From positions 1-61,931 of IMG/VR virus record IMGVR_UViG_3300008267_000131: a DNA stretch of 61,931 nt, one strand, 5' to 3'. The notes under the pieces were generated by a model. It did not search any database and was not told the origin of the DNA. It saw only the letters and a list, made by a program, of their open reading frames with translations. Each line of letters starts with the position of its first letter. The stretch's first letter is position 1. This DNA comes from a virus. Both the position numbers and the translations under genes were made by a program. Positions 19,562-29,404 of this stretch are shown piece by piece.

Positions 19562-19942
19562 TTAGCAGTCTACAGCGTCTTCGTATCCAGCCTGAGCCTT
19601 AAGATGGTCGTAGGCTTGTACGAGGATGTCAGCAGATTCAGCCTCGAGCACGGGCTCAAAGCTAAAGTGCGTGCGGTAGATAGGTTCAGCGTGCGCCTCA
19701 CGAGTCTCCTCAGATGCGTAGGTAGCTACTTCGTAGTGGCAGAAGTTCTTCTTAACCCAAGCCTCGGTCGGAGGGGTAGGCATCGGAGGTACTGGATTGC
19801 CATCAGCATCTACTGAGGGTTCTGCGGGTGCAGCGTATACATAGGTCTTTTGGTCGGTAGACTCGTACGTGAGACGGGTTACCTTGTGATAAGCGTCGGC
19901 GAAGGTGATGCCGAACTTGTCTACAGTTGCGATTACAGCCAT
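19562..19942 (-). CDS. Hypothetical protein, fibre-region (126 aa)
   Basis: Mixed alpha/beta protein with a Pro-rich loop (about residues 45-58); no motif recognised. A TATATTTG promoter box lies 22 bp upstream (19965-19972), so it may start a short transcript with the 92-aa gene. It follows the 1184-aa fibre gene. Confidence 0.6.
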   Translation of the reverse strand: MAVIATVDKFGITFADAYHKVTRLTYESTDQKTYVYAAPAEPSVDADGNPVPPMPTPPTEAWVKKNFCHYEVATYASEETREAHAEPIYRTHFSFEPVLEAESADILVQAYDHLKAQAGYEDAVDC

Positions 19943-19964
19943 TGTGATAACTAATTAGTGGTTA

Positions 19965-19972
19965 CAAATATA
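19965..19972 (-). promoter_or_regulatory. -7 box TATATTTG
   Basis: Exact TAnnTTTG on the minus strand between the 1184-aa fibre gene stop (19977) and the 126-aa gene start (19942). Confidence 0.55.
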
Positions 19973-19976
19973 CAAA

Positions 19977-22900
19977 TTAAACTGGATTAACGGCGGTCAG
20001 TGCGCCCTTGGTGAATGTTAGTTCCATATTGCCACCGTCGGTCATTACTACTATAGTGTAGTCAATACCAACAGGTGCTGCTCCAATCTCAGAAACACTC
20101 CAGCTAAGGTTAGCACCACCATTAAATGCCTTGCCAGTATTTCCAATGGTAAGCGTTCTAGCAGTTTGAAGGGTTGTGGCTGTAGATGCATTACCAGCAG
20201 ATGATGCGTAGTTGACAGATTGAGACCCGATGTTGCCAGAATGGACAACATATCTCCATCCGCTATACTGGTCATTGTTCCACTGGGTCTTAAAGTAAAA
20301 TTCACCAACGTGAGAAGCCCAAAGTTGGAATCCAAAGTTATCTCCACGCATACTAAGAACACCTCCATAGTTGTATCCACCTGGAGGATTTGAGTGCGTA
20401 TTGTAATCGTTTATTTGGTCGAAACGAATAACGCTATCTGAAGATTGATATGTCTGAAAGTCAGATGCTGCGTTTATTCCACGGTAGTATAAGTAGCGAG
20501 ATGAACTCCTTCCATCTAGGTTTGTTGAGTTACCAGCTCCGCTAGCGTAATTTACCGATTGGCTACCAATATTACCAGAAGTAATAAGAGTTCTCCAGCT
20601 ATATACCGTACCATTAGTTACTCTGCGGATGTAAGCGTCATCACTGTGGAATGCGTGAGATATTTGGAATGCGTAGTTGTTAGATGACTGCCAAGAGTTT
20701 CCAGCAATGGTCATCCAGTTCCACCAATCATCAAACGGTCTACCTGTTGGGTTGTCTTTAAAGTAAAAACCAGACTTTTGGTTGGGGTCGTTCATTGACC
20801 CATCATAGTTGCTAGCCCTTCCAGTGCCTCCGTATACAATTGCTGATGAGTCAACTCCATCTACACTTCCAGCATCGCCAGAAATGTTAATTCCCCAAGT
20901 TCCAGAATTCAATACTACACGAGTTCCGTTAACGTATAGGTCTTGGTTGAAGTAAAATGACAAATTAGAATATATGTGTGCCCAAGAACCATTAGCTGGT
21001 CCAAATTGAATCCAACCTGAATCAGTAGTAAGTCTTACACCCCAGTCACCATTGCCAGAAAGCGTACCATTATTAGTTGACGTACCAAAACGAATAGCGT
21101 TCATTACTGACGTAGACGCAAAGTCTCCGTAGTATCCAGTATTATTGGAATCGTAGAAGATTGGAGCACGCATAGAGCCATAAGCCTCAACACCACGGTT
21201 CCAAGTTCTTAGTACCCAGTTTCTATCCTCTGACAAAAATCCAATCTCATTAGACGTTGTCCAGTGAATGTATCCACGAGCCGTTTCATTAGCTACAGTT
21301 CCAACGATACCACCATTACCTGAGCCAGTGCGGAAACGCATATCAGCTTGGTCTTGTGGATATATGTGCCAATAAGCTCCAGAGCCTTCCTGCCAGTATA
21401 TTCCCTTAGAGCCAGAGCCCATAATACGAGTCCACTCATACTGATAGTATGCATTTGCGTAAAAGTCAACACCAGCAGAACCATTCTTATATGCATATCT
21501 ATTATCAGACTCAGATTCAGTGTAGTACCTGTCATCGTGGTTGTGAGTAGATGGAGCAAATGTTGCTGGTTTATTCTGAACACTAGTCCACTCTACAGAA
21601 CCCGAAGACGCAGAGTATCCTGATTCGTCAGCATAGTTTACAGAAAAGTTACTTGGATTCCATACATAGAAGTTCTCTCCGTCATTTGAACCCCACAACC
21701 AAGTAGGCTGTCCGCTTTGGCCTGACCAGTAGAAGTTAATGTTTGTTCCATCAGAACGTCTAGGATACGCTCTACCATCTGTAGTAATCCAGTTTCCGTA
21801 GTTACCCAACTGGTTTCTAACGTGAGCAAGGCTAGATTTTCTAGACCATCCATCTCCATTAGAAGTAATGAAACTACTAATTGCTGGGTTTTCTGTTTCT
21901 GGCGTGTTAAAGTTTATGTGGTTAGCATATATGTATCCATTGCCATCACGTTGAACAACGTGATTTGCTGATACTCCTGTTGAGTAGCTAAAGCCTAAAG
22001 AAGTCAAGAATCCACCATAGTTCCCCAAGTCATTAGTGAACTGAGACAATGCCGTTGGACGAGAACTTACATTAGTCCAAGCCACAGAACCAGCGCTTGA
22101 CGCATAGTTAACCGACTGGCTTCCAATGTTGCTTGTGTTAATCGCAGTAGATGCAGCCTGGTATCCAGCCGTGGCGTGGTTACCCCAACCATATGCTGTA
22201 TTCCAGTTGTTTGAGTTTCCAGTGGCGGCATATATAACCCCACCAAAGAACATATTTCTATCCGCATCCCAGTCATAAAGTCTAGTGAATCCAGAGTATC
22301 CACCCATTAGACCGATGTGGCCTACGCTAATTGAGTTATTTGGGAAATCATTATTGTGGTTTAATTCAAAGACAAAACGTATGTCTCTAGTATCCCACCA
22401 CCCACTTACGTTTGAGTGCTTTGTAAATGTATATCCAGGCCAAGAACTGATTCCATTTTGACGAAAAGCCTCAGTGAAGTTGTTTCCGTTAAGGTCAGAC
22501 TTTTGGAATACAAAGTTGAAGCTATGTCCGTTTGTTGAGTGAGCAAGGGTAAAGTGAGAGAAGAAATGGTAACCAAAGTTTACCCAAGTCATTCTAACAT
22601 ATCTCCATCCACCGACATTGTTTCCGACAGCCATATTAAAACCACCCCACTTTCCGAACATCTTATTGTCCCAAAGCCCAGTGGTTGCAGTCGTGGCTGT
22701 CCAGTTGACACCATCAGTTGAATACTCAATAGAGGTTGGTGGTCTAAATGCTAAAAGGTTCTGTACAGAATCAGTACCCCACAGCCTCTGGTGAGTTCCG
22801 CTGCCGTAGATGTCTCCAGTGGAATATCCATTGTCTGTGGATGCTGGGTAGAAGTAATCAGCGTGTCTTCCGTCTACGGTGTCTGCGTTGCCAGCGCTAC

Positions 22901-23531
22901 TAGCATAGTTTACTGACTGAGAACCTATGTTGCTAGTTGTAATAGCGGTAGAAGCGTTTTGTTTTGCTCCCAATAAGTTAGATAACCAATCTCCAGCCCA
23001 AGACATCCACAGGTTTCCATCTCCAGCAGCAAAATATGCTTTTGTAACATTTGCATTTTGAAAATACCAGTTTCCGCCTTCTGTTCCGAACATCATATGA
23101 CCAGACGAGCGATAAAGACCAGCGGAACCCCATATCTCGCCAACTCGCACATTATAGTTAGTAAAAACGTATGAGTCAGTAGTCATACTGCCATAAACCG
23201 TCATACCAGCGCTATTACCATACGCTATAGTTGCGCCACCATATGTAGACAAACCATACCCAGGAGTACTTCCCTCACCCTGACCCCAACCGCCAGGATG
23301 TCCAATTCCAACCTTGTGATATAAGTGAATGTATTCGTTAGTAAAACGACCACGGATTCCATACAGGTTTAAAGATTCACCATTAGAAAAGTAAGTTATA
23401 CCAGCAATAGTCTGACCACCAGAAGTGGTTATTACATTGGCTGGAACACTAGTTAGGGCATACGAACTAATGTTGTTTGAATGTACTGCGGTGTATCCGC
23501 CGATGGTGGTTCCTGATAATAATGAAGCCAT
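19977..23531 (-). CDS. Long tail fibre / adhesin (1184 aa)
   Basis: Gly/Ser/Asn/Tyr-rich, beta-repeat protein typical of phage fibres. It contains repeated modules such as SNIGSQSVNYASSAG (several copies) and NTAYGWGNHATAGYQ, the latter shared with the neighbouring 1665-aa fibre. Unlike that gene it has no S74 chaperone at the C-terminus; it ends in a short beta segment. Its start lies 1 bp after the 1665-aa gene stop, so the two are co-expressed. It may be a second fibre, or a variable receptor-binding part derived by duplication from the first. Confidence 0.8.
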   Translation of the reverse strand: MASLLSGTTIGGYTAVHSNNISSYALTSVPANVITTSGGQTIAGITYFSNGESLNLYGIRGRFTNEYIHLYHKVGIGHPGGWGQGEGSTPGYGLSTYGGATIAYGNSAGMTVYGSMTTDSYVFTNYNVRVGEIWGSAGLYRSSGHMMFGTEGGNWYFQNANVTKAYFAAGDGNLWMSWAGDWLSNLLGAKQNASTAITTSNIGSQSVNYASSAGNADTVDGRHADYFYPASTDNGYSTGDIYGSGTHQRLWGTDSVQNLLAFRPPTSIEYSTDGVNWTATTATTGLWDNKMFGKWGGFNMAVGNNVGGWRYVRMTWVNFGYHFFSHFTLAHSTNGHSFNFVFQKSDLNGNNFTEAFRQNGISSWPGYTFTKHSNVSGWWDTRDIRFVFELNHNNDFPNNSISVGHIGLMGGYSGFTRLYDWDADRNMFFGGVIYAATGNSNNWNTAYGWGNHATAGYQAASTAINTSNIGSQSVNYASSAGSVAWTNVSSRPTALSQFTNDLGNYGGFLTSLGFSYSTGVSANHVVQRDGNGYIYANHINFNTPETENPAISSFITSNGDGWSRKSSLAHVRNQLGNYGNWITTDGRAYPRRSDGTNINFYWSGQSGQPTWLWGSNDGENFYVWNPSNFSVNYADESGYSASSGSVEWTSVQNKPATFAPSTHNHDDRYYTESESDNRYAYKNGSAGVDFYANAYYQYEWTRIMGSGSKGIYWQEGSGAYWHIYPQDQADMRFRTGSGNGGIVGTVANETARGYIHWTTSNEIGFLSEDRNWVLRTWNRGVEAYGSMRAPIFYDSNNTGYYGDFASTSVMNAIRFGTSTNNGTLSGNGDWGVRLTTDSGWIQFGPANGSWAHIYSNLSFYFNQDLYVNGTRVVLNSGTWGINISGDAGSVDGVDSSAIVYGGTGRASNYDGSMNDPNQKSGFYFKDNPTGRPFDDWWNWMTIAGNSWQSSNNYAFQISHAFHSDDAYIRRVTNGTVYSWRTLITSGNIGSQSVNYASGAGNSTNLDGRSSSRYLYYRGINAASDFQTYQSSDSVIRFDQINDYNTHSNPPGGYNYGGVLSMRGDNFGFQLWASHVGEFYFKTQWNNDQYSGWRYVVHSGNIGSQSVNYASSAGNASTATTLQTARTLTIGNTGKAFNGGANLSWSVSEIGAAPVGIDYTIVVMTDGGNMELTFTKGALTAVNPV

Positions 23532-26500
23532 ATTACTTGTTTTCTAACTTGTTTACTCGTTCCGTTAACTCTTGCACAGCCTTCAGCAAAATTACGCTCA
23601 GGCGTTGGTACTGGATACCTTGAGGCTGTCCGTTCTCATTGTAGGTTACAACCTCTGGGAATAGCTCTGCTACTTCTTCTGCAATCAAACCAACTTCCTC
23701 CTCTTGTGAGGTAATCTTGGTGTATGTGACAGGATTCAACTGCTCGACCTTAGCGAGTGCTGGTTCAAGCGGTTGGATGTTCTCCTTGAAGCGTATAGAC
23801 GAGTTCTCCGTGAACGTGCCACCGATGGTAAGGTTTCCTGGGAACGTGGTGTTACCTGAGCCATCAAGTAGCGTTGCTGTTCTTGTTAGTGAAGAAAATA
23901 CTCCAGTGTACTGTCTAACGTAGATAGGCTCGGTTCCGTCATCTGCCGTTGCAATCTCTAAGTATCCAGCGTTAGAGGATGTGGCGCCGACGAGGATTCT
24001 CGCTTGGTCATTGTCGCCCATATTGCCACGGACTAGTTCGGCGGAGTTGGTTCCAGTGACGGTCCTTACAACTCCAGCCACGGTTCCAGAAGATGTTACA
24101 AAACCTTGGCTGTTTACGTAATCTTCAGTAGCGAGACCCGTTAGCGTGATGTCATTGCCTCCAGATATAGACAATAAAGTCTGACCCTGGTCCCAAGATA
24201 GCGTCTGTGCATCATTATCCGTATCGTAATCAGTCCACGTAGCCGTTAGCGTACCACCATCCTGCTGGGTTAGCGTAAGCGTCTTGGTTCCAGTTCCTGA
24301 CACCGCCACCGCTGTGATTCTGTCGTTGTAGGCAGCGTTCCAGTTGGATATGTTAGTAGAAGTGAAATCACCGCTGTGCCATACTGCATTACCAGAAGAA
24401 GCTCCTATATGTAGTCTTCCACTTGAATGACTATAGTAGTAGTACCAAACGCTATCAGATTGAGAGTACATACCTCCACCATTATTATCCCACATCCAGG
24501 TGGGTTTTCTGGTTAGAGTAAACAATTCAATACCCAAGAAGCTATTTGCTCCGCCTTCAATTCTAAACGAACCGTATGATGTTACCGCTGGGTAAAAGTG
24601 AGTTCCAGCTCCAGATGATGGCGAATAGAATCCGTGAGTACCTGTTGATTGCAGCCAAGTAGTTAATTGGAAATATGAGTTACCGTTAAGGCCAATAAAG
24701 TTGCTGTGATTGTATCCATCCAACAAGTCAGCATCTAGACCAGAGCCAGACCCATCATTTCCAGCGTGCCATACCACGTTGCCGCCAACACGAAGAGTTC
24801 CTTGGCTTACGTTTACTGAGCCGCCATACCCAGTCATATCAAAATCAACTTGGGTATTTGCAGTCTTAATAACCACACCAAAGTATCCAGCAAGTTGAAC
24901 AGTTTGCTGATTGCCGTACCAACCAGTTGATGTACTTTGGCCTATTCCGTACCAAGGTGCGCCATTAGTTACATCATCAAGATTTGAAGATGCTATCCCT
25001 ATCTTGGGAGAATAGATGCCTCCATTAGCTGTTATTTTAGTTGAAGTACTTGCACCCCTACCCGTAACGCTAGCTAACGTGTCAGTCTCCGTGTATCCAG
25101 TAATATATCCTTGAGCTTGTACCCAAGCACGAGTTGCTACCTCAGAACCTCCATATGAGAATACACCAGTGTTGCTTATTCTCGCTACATCACCAGCCGT
25201 ATTGTTTCCAAAATACAAACTAGCTCCAAATCCATAAACTCTTACATCGTTTCCAGCATTAGGACCATAGTCTGGGTGTCCCCCAATGTAAAAGAAGCCA
25301 TTATCTTTCCAACCTACTGCTCCAACACCAGCGCTGTCGCTTCTAACAAAGTTTAAGTTGTTGTGTGAGCCAGACTGTCCAACTCTAATATTTCCTCCAC
25401 CAACTACGTTTAGGTTTCCGCTATGATTTAAAGTTCCATATGATTGAATCGTGCCCCCGCCATTACCGTAGTTGAAGTATAGCGTGTTTCCATTCTTAAC
25501 ACCAAATACAAAATGACCGGTATCTCCTCTAAAGTAGGTTGATGCTCCGTGGTCACTATTGGTATTAGATATGGCAAGGTCTAAACCTGGGAAGTAAGTA
25601 CGTCCATCGGCATATATAGTCTGACGTGTAGAACCTCCAGATACAATAGCTATGTGGCTATCATTAGAACCAACAATACCTTGGTTGCTATTGCCCCATC
25701 TTATATATTGGTCAGAATCAATATAAAGTGTTCCTCCGTTTACATAAGCAGAACCTGCTACTTGAAGTTTGTAAATAGGATTAGTCGTACCAATACCGAC
25801 GTTGCCTGATGAGTTTATGGTTATACCTCTTGTTCGTTCAGTCCCATTTGTTGAGACACCAAGCGTAAGAATACCACCCCAGGTCTTTGTTAAGTTGAAT
25901 TCCCAAGGACCAAGTTCTGCAGTTGAACTAATGAACATCTGATGCCCATTACTTCCGCTATTGTAAATACCAGCAAATTCAGCTATTCTTTTTGTTGGTA
26001 ATGATGCATCGGCTGTTTGAGACTTTGCTGCAAATACAGCATTATCACCAATAATTGTAAGCTTCTCACCGGGACTATTAGTACCAATACCAAGCCCGGT
26101 ATTATTTAGGCGCATTCTCTCAGCACCTCCTTGCTGACCCCAAATCCAAGTTGGAGCTCCTGAACCTATAAGGTTGTATTGAATATTTGTTGAAGCATAG
26201 ATTAAGTGCTCTTGGTTTGAGCCGTTTCTAAGTACAATGTTACTGTACTCAGTTCCATCCCCAACAACTGACAGCTTACCAGTAGGACTAGTCGTACCAA
26301 TACCTACGTTTCCGTCTGGCGCAATATATAGACGATATGTTTCGTTGTTCTGAGCAAATGTAATCGGAGCGTTATCACTAACTGCAAATCCAAGTTGACC
26401 ACCTGGCGTCGTCTTGTATAGGGCCCTAACACCATCGGCTGCGTTTATTCTAAAGCCGTTTAGATAAGAGTAACCTTCAACATAAAGAGCCCAAGGCTCA

Positions 26501-27566
26501 TTGGCTGACCAGCCTCCATTTTGCTTTACATAAAGAATCGCATCTGGTCCGGCGCCAGTTCCAGTAGTTGTACCTTCTATATGTACAACGGAGCTTGGTG
26601 AAGCTGTCCCAATCCCCACCTTTCCAGCAGTGTAATTGATACTTCCTGTCCCAGCGTTCCAAGGTTGGAATGTAGTGAACCCTTGGCTAAGCACATAATC
26701 CTCCGTAGCCAGCCCATCAAGCGTGATGCTATTGCCGTTAGATATTGCAAGCTCTTTACTCGGGGCAGTCCACGTTAATACCTGAGCATCATTATCCGTG
26801 TCATAGTCAGTCCACGTGGCGGTAACAGTTCCACCATCTCCCTGAGTGAGTGTAAGAGTCTTAGTGCTAGTTCCTGTTACGGCAGCAGCAGTGATTCTAT
26901 CGTTGTAGGCTGTGTTCCAGTTAGCACTATTGTCGGTAAAATTTCCAGTATGGAATATCGTTCTCCAAGCTTGCTTAACTCCACCTTGAACTCTCCTAAA
27001 TCTAATATCGTCAGAAAAGAAATTCGTGGCTAATGTGTAACTATAATAAGCGACAGCATCTCCGTGCGACACACGCATACCATACCACCAGTTGTCAGCG
27101 GTCGGGTTTAAATCAGCAGTTCCAGTCTCATATAGATTCCAAGCTTGGAATGCATCTGAAGTATTTAAAGAATAATTCGTAAGGTATCTTGATGAGCGTA
27201 CATCTTGCGAACTAATATTGCTTGTAGTTATAGCAGTTGCCGCTGGTTGATACCCCGCAAGTGCGTGATTACCCCAACCATAAGCCGTATCCCAGTTACT
27301 CTTGTTGTATCCAGAGATGGGCTCAGCGCCAGAGAAGAAGTCATCAATCTCTCCTTCGTTGTAGTAGTTCAGTCCAACCCAAGTCTGCGTAGCGTAACCA
27401 GCCAATGCGTGATTTCCCCACCCGTATGCTGTATTCCAGTTGCTCTTTTCGGTGGTCGTAATAGTCTTTACGTGAGCAGGAACCGTTGGGTCTGTTTCGG
27501 TAAATGATGTGAGATACCCAGCAAGTGCGTGGTTACCCCAGGAATACGCAGTATCCCAGTTAGTGT
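22170..27566 (-). repeat. Dispersed repeats within and between the two long fibre genes
   Basis: A module encoding NTAYGWGNHALAGY occurs near 22170-22215, 27258-27303, 27408-27450 and 27524-27566. A second module of roughly 75-90 codons, marked by TATWTDYDTDNDAQ and LATEDYV, occurs twice in the 1665-aa gene (around 24100-24340 and 26690-26920). These near-identical stretches could support recombination between or within fibre genes. Confidence 0.75.
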
Positions 27567-28530
27567 GGTTATATCCAGCGATTGGGGTTTCGCCACCAAA
27601 GAAAGCCGCTATCTCATTCTCAGTGTAGTATCTGTCATCGTGGTTATGGACAGGGAGAGAGGTGAGGTAGTTAGGAGTCCAGTTCTTCCACAGGCCATCA
27701 GAGTCTCTACGGATAAGCTGTCCTGCCGATGGTGATGAAATCAGCACATCGTGAAGCTCGTTTAGCTCAAAGCCATTCTGTACGTTAACGAAGATTTCTC
27801 CGTTGTTGGCTTGAACCCTAGTAACCACACCCAAGTAAACCAGGTGAGCTGGCGCTACTGGCTTGTTGACCAATCCGAAGATTAGGTTGCCTCCAGTTCC
27901 TAGCCATACGGGGTCGCCAGCGGTTGCCGTAGACGTGTTCAGACCAGCGATTAGACCCTCCGTAACAACGAAGATTTGGTCGTTGATAGCACCAGTAGAT
28001 GCCGCCAATCCGATGACCTTAGACGATGTGGGCTCCGATGCGTTAGACGCAAGCCCTACAATCATATTCGTACCGTCAGAGGTAGTAACGTAAACCGCTT
28101 GACCTTTCGTTACTGCGACACCACACTTAACGAGGTGCTGAACCTTAGACACGTACTCAACGGTAGACAGCGTAGCATTCACCCACGCAGAACCGTTCCA
28201 TTGCAGAATCTGTCCAGCGGTAGCCGTGGTGATGGTTACGTCACTAAGATTATCAATAGAAGAAGATGGCGTAAGGTAGTTTGGCGTGAAGTTGTACCAT
28301 ACTGGCTGCGTCTCCCCAGAGCCCGGAGGTATGCCATAACGAAGCAGTTGACCTGAGGATGGAGATGTTAGGATTACGTCAGTTAGACCATCTAGGTTTG
28401 TGACTCCAGCACTAATACTACCCCAATAGACAGCCCCATTGCCGTCAGTCGTCAACACTTGTCCGTTCACACCATCAACTATCGGCAGGGTGTACTCCGT
28501 GTTGACGTTAATCTGAGATAAAAACTTCAT
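23533..28530 (-). CDS. Tail fibre with C-terminal S74 intramolecular chaperone (1665 aa)
   Basis: Fibre protein built of repeated Gly/Ser/Asn-rich beta modules (GIGTTSPTGKL-type repeats, GWGNHALAGY repeats). The C-terminal 89 residues (1577-1665) are a peptidase S74 domain: SSIRFKENI with Ser1577 and Lys1582 spaced as in the endosialidase-type self-cleaving dyad, then GLIAEEVAELFPE and a terminal coiled coil. The domain trimerises the fibre and is then released by autocleavage before the Ser. The usual Asp after this Ser is replaced by Ser. A TATCTTTG promoter box lies 28 bp upstream of the ATG. It probably binds the host surface receptor. Confidence 0.88.
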   Translation of the reverse strand: MKFLSQINVNTEYTLPIVDGVNGQVLTTDGNGAVYWGSISAGVTNLDGLTDVILTSPSSGQLLRYGIPPGSGETQPVWYNFTPNYLTPSSSIDNLSDVTITTATAGQILQWNGSAWVNATLSTVEYVSKVQHLVKCGVAVTKGQAVYVTTSDGTNMIVGLASNASEPTSSKVIGLAASTGAINDQIFVVTEGLIAGLNTSTATAGDPVWLGTGGNLIFGLVNKPVAPAHLVYLGVVTRVQANNGEIFVNVQNGFELNELHDVLISSPSAGQLIRRDSDGLWKNWTPNYLTSLPVHNHDDRYYTENEIAAFFGGETPIAGYNHTNWDTAYSWGNHALAGYLTSFTETDPTVPAHVKTITTTEKSNWNTAYGWGNHALAGYATQTWVGLNYYNEGEIDDFFSGAEPISGYNKSNWDTAYGWGNHALAGYQPAATAITTSNISSQDVRSSRYLTNYSLNTSDAFQAWNLYETGTADLNPTADNWWYGMRVSHGDAVAYYSYTLATNFFSDDIRFRRVQGGVKQAWRTIFHTGNFTDNSANWNTAYNDRITAAAVTGTSTKTLTLTQGDGGTVTATWTDYDTDNDAQVLTWTAPSKELAISNGNSITLDGLATEDYVLSQGFTTFQPWNAGTGSINYTAGKVGIGTASPSSVVHIEGTTTGTGAGPDAILYVKQNGGWSANEPWALYVEGYSYLNGFRINAADGVRALYKTTPGGQLGFAVSDNAPITFAQNNETYRLYIAPDGNVGIGTTSPTGKLSVVGDGTEYSNIVLRNGSNQEHLIYASTNIQYNLIGSGAPTWIWGQQGGAERMRLNNTGLGIGTNSPGEKLTIIGDNAVFAAKSQTADASLPTKRIAEFAGIYNSGSNGHQMFISSTAELGPWEFNLTKTWGGILTLGVSTNGTERTRGITINSSGNVGIGTTNPIYKLQVAGSAYVNGGTLYIDSDQYIRWGNSNQGIVGSNDSHIAIVSGGSTRQTIYADGRTYFPGLDLAISNTNSDHGASTYFRGDTGHFVFGVKNGNTLYFNYGNGGGTIQSYGTLNHSGNLNVVGGGNIRVGQSGSHNNLNFVRSDSAGVGAVGWKDNGFFYIGGHPDYGPNAGNDVRVYGFGASLYFGNNTAGDVARISNTGVFSYGGSEVATRAWVQAQGYITGYTETDTLASVTGRGASTSTKITANGGIYSPKIGIASSNLDDVTNGAPWYGIGQSTSTGWYGNQQTVQLAGYFGVVIKTANTQVDFDMTGYGGSVNVSQGTLRVGGNVVWHAGNDGSGSGLDADLLDGYNHSNFIGLNGNSYFQLTTWLQSTGTHGFYSPSSGAGTHFYPAVTSYGSFRIEGGANSFLGIELFTLTRKPTWMWDNNGGGMYSQSDSVWYYYYSHSSGRLHIGASSGNAVWHSGDFTSTNISNWNAAYNDRITAVAVSGTGTKTLTLTQQDGGTLTATWTDYDTDNDAQTLSWDQGQTLLSISGGNDITLTGLATEDYVNSQGFVTSSGTVAGVVRTVTGTNSAELVRGNMGDNDQARILVGATSSNAGYLEIATADDGTEPIYVRQYTGVFSSLTRTATLLDGSGNTTFPGNLTIGGTFTENSSIRFKENIQPLEPALAKVEQLNPVTYTKITSQEEEVGLIAEEVAELFPEVVTYNENGQPQGIQYQRLSVILLKAVQELTERVNKLENK

Positions 28531-28557
28531 AGTTTACCAGCCTAATATAGTATCGAA

Positions 28558-28565
28558 CAAAGATA
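28558..28565 (-). promoter_or_regulatory. -7 box TATCTTTG for the fibre genes
   Basis: The minus strand reads CGTATCTTTGTTCG, an exact TAnnTTTG box between the HNH gene stop and the 1665-aa fibre start. Confidence 0.65.
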
Positions 28566-28569
28566 CGAA

Positions 28570-29334
28570 TTACAATATACGCTTCCCCTTAGCTAGGTTG
28601 TCCTTTGCCCAAAGTGGCTGAATGTTAGTATACTTGTTAAGGGATAGAAGCTCAGCTTCAGTTTTTGCTGACGAGAGTGGAACTATATGGTCGAAATGCC
28701 ATTCTCCGTGATTGTCCCAAGACATACCATCTAAGAATAGACTTTCTACGTATTGCTTAAAATAAGACGTGGAACATCCAACAACGAACTCATAGCTATC
28801 AAACCTGCCTTTTATATATCTATATAAGTGAACCCTAGCCAAGTAACGTAATTTAATTTCTGGATTTTCTTTAAATATCGCCCTTAGGTATTCAGAGTTA
28901 GACATTTCAAATCCAAATCTCCTTACACCTCTCCTTTTCTTCTTCGCCCAATTTTTGTAAAGCAAACTACATCTTTCCTTGTTGCGGTTACGATACTCCT
29001 TATTCTTCTCAGATATGTGTTGCTTATTTTTTTCACGCCAAGCTTTGGCGCTTTTTTCTGTTTTCCCTTTTTGGTACTTAATGTAGAATTGTTTGTAATA
29101 CTCATCCTTACCACCATATTTTTCAAAGTTTGGCTTCCTTCCAATATGATTTCTTTTTGAATGCTTATAGTATTCTGTAGCGTCTCCAAACTCTAGTATT
29201 TTATTTTCTCTATAACGCCTATTGTATTCAGAAACACACGGTTTACATTCAGTACTTAATCCATCTGGCTTAGAGGCATTCTTTTTAAAACTAGAATCTT
29301 CTAATACTTGCTTGCACTTGCTGCACTTCTTCAT
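28570..29334 (-). CDS. HNH homing-type endonuclease inserted among fibre genes (254 aa)
   Basis: The N-terminus has a zinc-ribbon-like pair CSKC (residues 4-7) and ECKPC (near residue 35). A long Lys/Arg/Tyr-rich helical region follows. The C-terminus is an HNH nuclease core: HFDHIVPLSS, then NIQPLWAKDN and KGK, the usual arrangement for metal-dependent DNA cleavage. A TTG at 29349 extends the frame by five codons; I use the ATG at 29334. It is AT-richer and more basic than its neighbours, and is flanked by a terminator (29348-29378) and the next promoter (28558). This looks like a free-standing mobile endonuclease gene. Confidence 0.8.
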   Translation of the reverse strand: MKKCSKCKQVLEDSSFKKNASKPDGLSTECKPCVSEYNRRYRENKILEFGDATEYYKHSKRNHIGRKPNFEKYGGKDEYYKQFYIKYQKGKTEKSAKAWREKNKQHISEKNKEYRNRNKERCSLLYKNWAKKKRRGVRRFGFEMSNSEYLRAIFKENPEIKLRYLARVHLYRYIKGRFDSYEFVVGCSTSYFKQYVESLFLDGMSWDNHGEWHFDHIVPLSSAKTEAELLSLNKYTNIQPLWAKDNLAKGKRIL

Positions 29335-29347
29335 TTTGTAAAAGTAC

Positions 29348-29378
29348 AAAAAAGAAAGGGGAGACTATTGCCTCCCCC
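29348..29378 (-). terminator. Terminator after the 391-aa fibre-base gene
   Basis: On the minus strand, a GGGGAG/CTCCCC stem (8-nt loop) is followed by a T-rich run (TTTCTTTTTT). It separates the 391-aa gene from the HNH gene. Confidence 0.6.
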
Positions 29379-29404
29379 TAGTAACATATTACTGCCCAAG
29401 ATTA

